DNA from: Psilocybe azurescens
Taxonomy: Eukaryota; Basidiomycota; Agaricomycetes; Agaricales; Agrocybaceae
Assembly (NCBI GenBank): GCA_023853785.1
Contig: JAJIRX010000868.1
Coordinates: forward strand, 1-23,580
Length of the DNA stretch: 23,580 nt
Direction: 5' to 3'
A program made the position numbers and the translations under genes. Positions 18,734 to 23,580 of this stretch are shown here, in pieces. A model generated the notes under the pieces. It was not told the origin of the DNA and did not search any database. It saw nothing but the letters and a program-made list of their open reading frames with translations. The first letter of the stretch is position 1; every line of letters starts with the position of its first letter.

Positions 18734-20195
18734 ATGGGGGCAGCTGGGTCCAAAGCGGAACCCGATACTGAACCCACCTCAAAACAGCCCACTTCAACAA
18801 CTTATGAGGGATTGGATTTCTACGAGATTCTATGTATCTCAAGAGGGGCGACGAATGAAGAGATCAAGGTGCGCAGGCGTTATTGATATCCCCTTTCTAA
18901 CGCTGAGAGTGGCCTAGCGAGCGTACTATACACGTGCCAAGTACACGCATCCTGACAAGGACTCAACTCTGGGCGCTAAAGAACGTTTTCAAAAGTTGAA
19001 TGAGGCATACGAGGTTCGCACCTTTAAATTGTTCGTCTGTAATGTCTACATAGCTCAGCATGAGTGTTACAGACGTTGAAAAACCCAGAGGCAGGGCTTT
19101 TTGATCCTTTTTTTTCTCAACCTGACTGTCAGACTATTAGCGGCGAGCAAGGTACGATATTGAACTGGAGAACGAGGCGGACTCCGAATCCAAAACTGAT
19201 CCTGAGGCTACCACGTCCATGCCAGGGCAATGGGGGCTCAAGCAGCACAAACACGCAGCCCTGGCTGGTTCGAATGGCTATTCCATGGCTTTCCGTGGCC
19301 AGGGTGACCCATTACTTCGCTACGTGCCTGCAACGTACATCTCTCGTAACCAGCATCTTGTCCGCCCACAAGGGATATCTGCGAAAGAAATCCACGAATA
19401 TCTCACAGCCTGTATAACAAAAGCAACATGGGAAGAGAACGGTCGAGATCCGGTAGGCTTTTTTTATACGAGTCTTGGTTTGTAAGATTTATTTCTTTAT
19501 TTCTTCGCAGAGCCTATGTACACTTCTCCGAAACTTGTTTGAATGCATTGCATATGATGAAAAGAGATGGGGGCCCATAACCACATTCCAGATTTTGGAT
19601 ACGTAAACTCGTTATGGTGTAGAGAAGATGGGAACGCCCAACACTACGCGCAAGAATTCTATACGTTTTGGCTCAACTTCGAAACACGCAAACCATTCGA
19701 CTGGATCAACCCCTATTACACGACTATAGATGATCCTGCTTTGCTACGGTAAGTGCGAAACTTATCCGCTGCCTCTTTTAATTACTTACATGGACTTCCA
19801 GAAAAGTTGCGAAGGAGAACAATAAAGTGCACAAGTCTGCGAAAGATCAATACAACGATGTTATTCGAGTACGATGATCGATACCTTCATTTTGGTAAAC
19901 GGGATTTCTTATAATCTTTCCTCAGACCATCGTCCAGCTGTTGCTATCAGGCGACCCTCGTGTTATGGAGCACTTGGTACTGAGCTACTATAGGGGAGGA
20001 AAAGTTCTCACCGCGGAAGCGTTCTGTTCCCGTTTCATCAGGCAGTACCAGCAAAAGAACAAAGTGCCCCGAGAGCATCCTCGAGAGCACACTCAGAACA
20101 ATCAGAACAATGGTGAACGCCAGCGAACGCAGACGAAAAACCAGAGGAAGAAACAGAAGCAGCGTAACAGGGCGAAGCAGAAGAATTCTTGGTAA
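18734..20195 (+). CDS. Jjj1/DNAJC21-like J-domain protein, about 378 aa
   Basis: Hsp70 co-chaperone; relatives (yeast Jjj1, human DNAJC21) act in late 60S ribosome maturation. Exons: 18734-18868, 18918-19013, 19073-19090, 19141-19452, 19511-19748, 19802-19868, 19926-20195. The J-domain starts GLDFYEILCISRGATNEEIK, has the HPD motif in RAKYTHPDKDST, and ends YETLKNPERRARYDIELENE. Later exons carry the family's Zuotin-like region: LLRNLFECIAYDEKRWGPIT, DFGYVNSLW, HYAQEFYTFWLNFETRKPFD, KENNKVHKSAKDQYNDVIR, and a basic end KNQRKKQKQRNRAKQKNSW. Exon 3 is only 18 nt, and the intron after it (19091-19140) starts with GC. One T is missing at 19587-19588; restoring it gives exactly 379 codons. Jjj1 proteins are usually longer with C2H2 fingers at the C-terminus, which are absent here. 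The start MGAAGSK fits an N-myristoylation pattern. Confidence 0.85.
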
Positions 20196-20556
20196 TTGGC
20201 GTGGTCATCGATTTCTGTTTTAACTCTTGACCCTTCCCAAGCACTCATTGACAGTGGCTGTGTAATAGTCCATACAATCTTATCTACTTTTACAGGATGT
20301 GCTAAGATCAGTTAAGACGATATGACGCATAAATAATCAAAAGAAATTGATTCTTGGCTAATCCTCTTAGTATCCATAGCAAGGGACCAAGATACCGAGA
20401 AAACGCAGAAATATCCAATGAGATTCGACCCAAGATTGTCGACCCAAGGTGACCTTGAAACTGTCAGGGTGAGTTGACTAACCTCCCTGTTTTTCTCCTT
20501 CGACTAGCCTTCGACGTTTCGACTCTCGACCTTAAGGACGAGTCCTGAAAACCGAC
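20196..20556. other. Intergenic: promoter side of the secreted-protein gene
   Basis: Contains two copies of TCGACCCAAG (near 20425 and 20439) and a cluster of TTCGAC/TCGAC motifs at about 20497-20534, just ahead of the ATG at 20557. No TATA box is obvious. Confidence 0.4.
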
Positions 20557-21404
20557 ATGCAACCCCACACTCGTTTTATACCGCTCTTTCTTCTCAATTT
20601 AGCATTTGGTAAGTAGATGCCATAGGTTTGCTCAGGCATTACATTTCTCTATCTTCACAAATCTCATTCCGATCATGGTCAACATGCCATATCTATAGGT
20701 TATGCCAGTGCTGCCGCAGAACCAGCAACTCTTTACCATATCACCGCCGCGGACACTTCAACTACCTCACTTCCCTACAGTCTCATCCAGTCTGGCACGA
20801 CACTCGTACGAGCCATCGGTACAGGCGCAGACGGGAAGACAACATACGTCCAGGACAGCGTCGTGAGCTTGCTAGCTGCCCAATACCCTGCCGCCAATGG
20901 GGCGCAGCCATCAGTGGAAACGCTCATAAGTGCCCCGTTAACTATTCCAGGTATGTCTTCGTCCATCTCTCTTGGATAGACTTTTATTCTCAAACTCCCC
21001 ATGCTATAAACTCTGACAGTGACATTCGCGGAGGATAAGAGCGGGTACCATGCAACACGCTCGCTATCAGTCCTATCTCCCTCAGGCTCGCAGCTCGCGT
21101 ACCAAGCAGGCCTCGACGAGAAATGCGTCTTCAATGCCGACGGCACCGGCTCGTGCGTACGAGTGGACATTCACCTAGACGCAAACACGCAGACTACGCT
21201 CTCCACGACGACCTACAGCGGTCTGCTGGATCCTTGGCACACCGTCGACGACGCTGGGGAGCGAGCCCCGATGTAACGAGTAATTCGGCGAGAGGCACAG
21301 CGATGATGAAAGACGGTAGTGCACTGGGCATGCTTGGAATAATGATGGGCGCGTCGATTTCACTATTGAGCGGACTTGGGCTTCTTGGCTTTGGAATCTG
21401 GTGA
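20557..21404 (+). CDS. Small secreted or membrane-anchored protein, about 229 aa
   Basis: Three exons (20557-20608, 20699-20950, 21020-21404) with introns GTAAGT...TATAG and GTATGT...GACAG. A signal peptide is evident (RFIPLFLLNLAFGYASA, split by intron 1). The mature part is Thr/Ser/Ala-rich: AEPATLYHITAADTSTTSLP, SGTTLVRAIGTGADGKTTYV, PVTFAEDKSGYHATRSLSVL, DEKCVFNADGTGSCVRVDIH (two Cys, possibly one disulfide), TTYSGLLDPWHTVDDAG. The C-terminus is strongly hydrophobic (GMLGIMMGASISLLSGLGLL then GFGIW) and acts either as a GPI-anchor signal or a membrane segment. One G is missing in the GGGG run at 21256-21259; restoring it gives exactly 230 codons. It resembles the cell-surface proteins with a Ser/Thr-rich spacer found in agarics. 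No enzymatic motif is seen. Confidence 0.75.
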
Positions 21405-21729
21405 ATGTGATTTATAGTGTGTATTCGTTTCGTATACCCTTTGAAGTACTTGTGCTTTCATGCTCAATATTTCACTTTGCATGTATACTGGACTTCTGCA
21501 AGTCTTCTTAACAAGGTGCACTCGCGATGTCGACTTTGGTTCCGATATCCTTGAAATTAAGAGTGTGTCGTAAGTCGTAAATAGTAGACATACCAGAACA
21601 TCACGTTATAAAGATAATACGAACTCGACACCAACTAGATGACTTGAAAGTAAACGAGAGAGATTAGAATCCGCGAATAAGATCGAAAGAAAAGGAAGAA
21701 AGAATAAAAAATGACATAAGAAGCAACGC
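21405..21729. other. Convergent intergenic region
   Basis: 3' flanks of the secreted-protein gene and of the kinase gene on the opposite strand. AT-rich, no coding features. Confidence 0.5.
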
Positions 21730-23580
21730 TCAGTTGCCTACAACGCGTGAAATTTCGTAGAATCTGTCTTCTAGATTCTCAATATCTTCCATGATAGTAG
21801 CGTGTCTCCTCTCCAACCCGTCATACGATTCTTTGGAAGATAGGCCCGTGATATTATGTCCACGGTTCGTCGTACCGATCGAATGTCTCCTACGATGACT
21901 TTGAATAGACGGTGTACGTTGTGGAGGCTCAGCATCTTCAGCAGCTGAGCTAGCGTCCATGTCCACATCTTGCCTACTAAAACTCGCACTCCTTTTCGTG
22001 CCAATTGAATGCCTCCGACGATATCCTTGCACCAGCGGTGGTGGCGAAGAAGAGCGAAACGGGACCTTGACGGCTACATCAGCATCTTTCTCCTGCGCCT
22101 TCACACCCGAAGACTCGAAAAACGCCCGTTCATTCATCTTCGCAGGTAGGGGCACAGTGACGCCCAGCACTGACAACGACGACAAAAACGGTGGTGGTGG
22201 TGGTGGTGGCGGCGGCGGCTTCCCGATCTTGAACTCCAAATTCATAGCACCGGCTGAAGGAATGCTGAGCAATCCACTGCTCGTCGTCGTCATCGTGGCA
22301 GTAACACTGCGATCTCCCAACGGGACCAAATTCGAGCCTGAGCCTGATCTCCTCCTGCTGCCAATGCCGCTCAAAGTCCCTGTCGCACTGAAATATCCAC
22401 TGACAGTCGGAGTAGCGCTTCTTCTCGACATAGACATCATCGACATCGCAGACCCTGGGCGTGGACTCGGACTCGGACTGGGGCCCGTCGCCCTCGGAGT
22501 CGGTGGTTTCTGAGGACGCATACCGATCTGCGTCCTGCATGTACATTTGCTGAGAAGGATGGCAGTAGATATCGGAGGTGTCGTTGTTTTCATCAATAAC
22601 AAATTTGGGCTCTGGAAGGACCGCGGAGCGTGCTAGCGAGCTCGCCCCGCTATAATCTGGACGCGGAATGGGGTCGTAAACCGGTTGAACCGCAGCTCCT
22701 TCCTCGTCGTTCCGTTTGTGCCTTTGCTCATAGCCCCAGTCCCAGCAGACGCAGAGCCGCGTCGCCCCGAGTTGCTGCTTTTGCTGCCGAATATGCTCAA
22801 GAGCCTCGGTTTTCTCCCGCTCTCCATCACCTTCTTCCGCGCACTCATGCCAACGCAGTCGACGAGCTGTTTCATCGCTTCACGATCCGAAACGTTGCGT
22901 CGTGGCGCCGTGCGACGTATTGTGCTCGTCCGCGGAAGCGTACCATACGGGGAGAGTGCGTAAGCCTTGACAGGTGTGCTGAACGCGTGAAAGGGGCCAG
23001 GAGTAGAAAAAGCACCAGGGCCCCAAGTCGGTGGAACGGAAAGCGTGTGATGAGTGTGGTTGGAGGCTACAGGCGTCTGATGTGGTTGCTGTGATCGTAA
23101 AGGAGTGCGTATGAGAGGCCGAGGTGTTGGTTGCGGTTTTGAGTCTTCGTTGACATATGGCACTGATTGAGCATCAGGGAGTTCATCAGGAAAGGCGTCT
23201 TTCTAGGGCCCCAAGAAAATCCGATGAAGCTGGACGCTGAGTTTGAGGTGTCCTTCCATGAAGCGGCAAGGGAGGCATTAAGATGATTGGATCCTGATCC
23301 TGGACTAGGCCGCAAGACGGATAGTCCAGGTGAAACACTTGTGGATGGCTGAAAAAATGCAGAAAAGGCAAACCCTGGGAGAGTGACGCGGAATCATCAT
23401 ATGGTTGATCTGCAAGTGCGGTATCAGGTTGCGCAGGTTGTTCAGGTGTGGTGTAAGTAAATTGAGGAAGATGCAAGCCTGACGGCGCTGGTTCTGCGGT
23501 GAAAATAGTTTTAGCACAAGAAGTGGTCTTGATGAAATAATCGTACCGTTTGAAAGAGTTGACCAGTTAACTCCGTCGAA
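21730..23580 (-). CDS. AGC-family kinase (DMPK/ROCK/citron type), copy 2, C-terminal half
   Basis: The gene enters from the right edge at FDGVNWSTLSN, the end of the kinase domain. A 53-bp intron (23546-23494) leads into the regulatory tail: GLHLPQFTYTTPEQPAQPDT, then FAFSAFFQPSTSVSPGLSVL, SASSFIGFSWGP, AFPDELPDAQSVPYVNEDS, and YGTLPRTSTIRRTAPRRNVS. After a charged part (VLPEPKFVIDENNDTSDIYC) follow RPGSAMSMMSMSRRSATPTV, a run of ten Pro near 22190-22222, and two copies of RRRHSIGT (candidate basophilic-kinase sites). The end is EDIENLEDRFYEISRVVGN, probably a short coiled coil, stop at 21730. Four one-base shortages shift the frame: 23373-23379, 23201-23206, 22715-22717 and 22480-22486. Between them the coding frame is clear. 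Family knowledge suggests signalling to cytoskeleton and polarity; that is inference. Confidence 0.75.

Noticed and set aside
19091..19140. Reading straight through this stretch (GLFDPFFSQPDCQTISG) as coding
   Set aside because: It breaks the J-domain and runs out of frame. A branch site and AG acceptor, and perfect J-domain continuity when removed, mark it as an intron.
21959..22513. Plus-strand 184-codon frame with a Gly run
   Set aside because: Antisense to the kinase tail; the Gly run is the reverse of the Pro run.
1..23580. Secondary-metabolite or other co-functional gene cluster
   Set aside because: Two SDR sequences are present but no backbone enzyme, transporter or P450; one SDR is a fragment and the gene set is otherwise housekeeping-like or unknown.
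592..23580. Programmed ribosomal frameshifting as a general explanation for the frame breaks
   Set aside because: The breaks lie at unrelated short runs in almost every gene and lack a common slippery site or downstream structure; base-calling error is simpler.

Overview
The window looks like nuclear DNA of a filamentous basidiomycete, most likely an Agaricomycete. Genes are split by 48-60 bp GT-AG introns with CTRAY-type branch points. The readable proteins are fungal: an AGC kinase of the DMPK/ROCK/citron type with a long Ser/Pro tail, an Atg13-like C-terminus, a Jjj1-like J-protein, NAD(P)-dependent short-chain dehydrogenases (SDRs), a MYND-finger remnant and a small secreted protein. There is one tRNA-Glu gene. 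No bacterial, plasmid or CRISPR features were seen.

Layout. 592-1914 (-): 3' part of an unrecognised low-complexity gene whose 5' side ends at a transposon. 2430-4689 (-): remnant of a Ty3/Gypsy retrotransposon of the Tf1/sushi type, with LTR, self-primer site, gag, zinc knuckle and protease but no reverse transcriptase. 5124-5596 (+): 3' half of an SDR gene. 5787-6134 (-): doubtful exon(s). 6680-6749 (-): tRNA-Glu. 7013-10611 (+): a mosaic locus, made of a kinase copy with a shortened tail, a fragment of the MYND-type gene, then the C-terminal part of an Atg13-like gene. 11024-11653 (-) and 11848-14132 (-): two uncharacterised proteins. 14452-15712 (-): decayed MYND-finger gene. 16266-17277 (-): SDR. 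18734-20195 (+): Jjj1-like J-protein. 20557-21404 (+): secreted or membrane-anchored protein. 21730-23580 (-): C-terminal half of a second kinase gene, running off the window.

Two things dominate interpretation. First, almost every gene is broken by single-base frameshifts, nearly all looking like one missing base in a run of identical bases. In four spliced or single-exon genes, restoring exactly one base closes the whole reading frame. This points to uncorrected sequencing or assembly indels more than to mass pseudogenisation, so 'broken' should be read with caution. Second, the kinase tail at 8.4-8.7 kb is a near-identical inverted duplicate of the one at 22.9-23.6 kb, intron included, and is spliced at DNA level to a piece matching 15.1-15.3 kb. 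These are real rearrangements that base-calling errors cannot explain.

The genes do not form an obvious pathway or cluster. The most novel items are the three-source mosaic locus, the self-primed retrotransposon remnant, and a GC-AG intron next to an 18-nt microexon in the J-protein gene.
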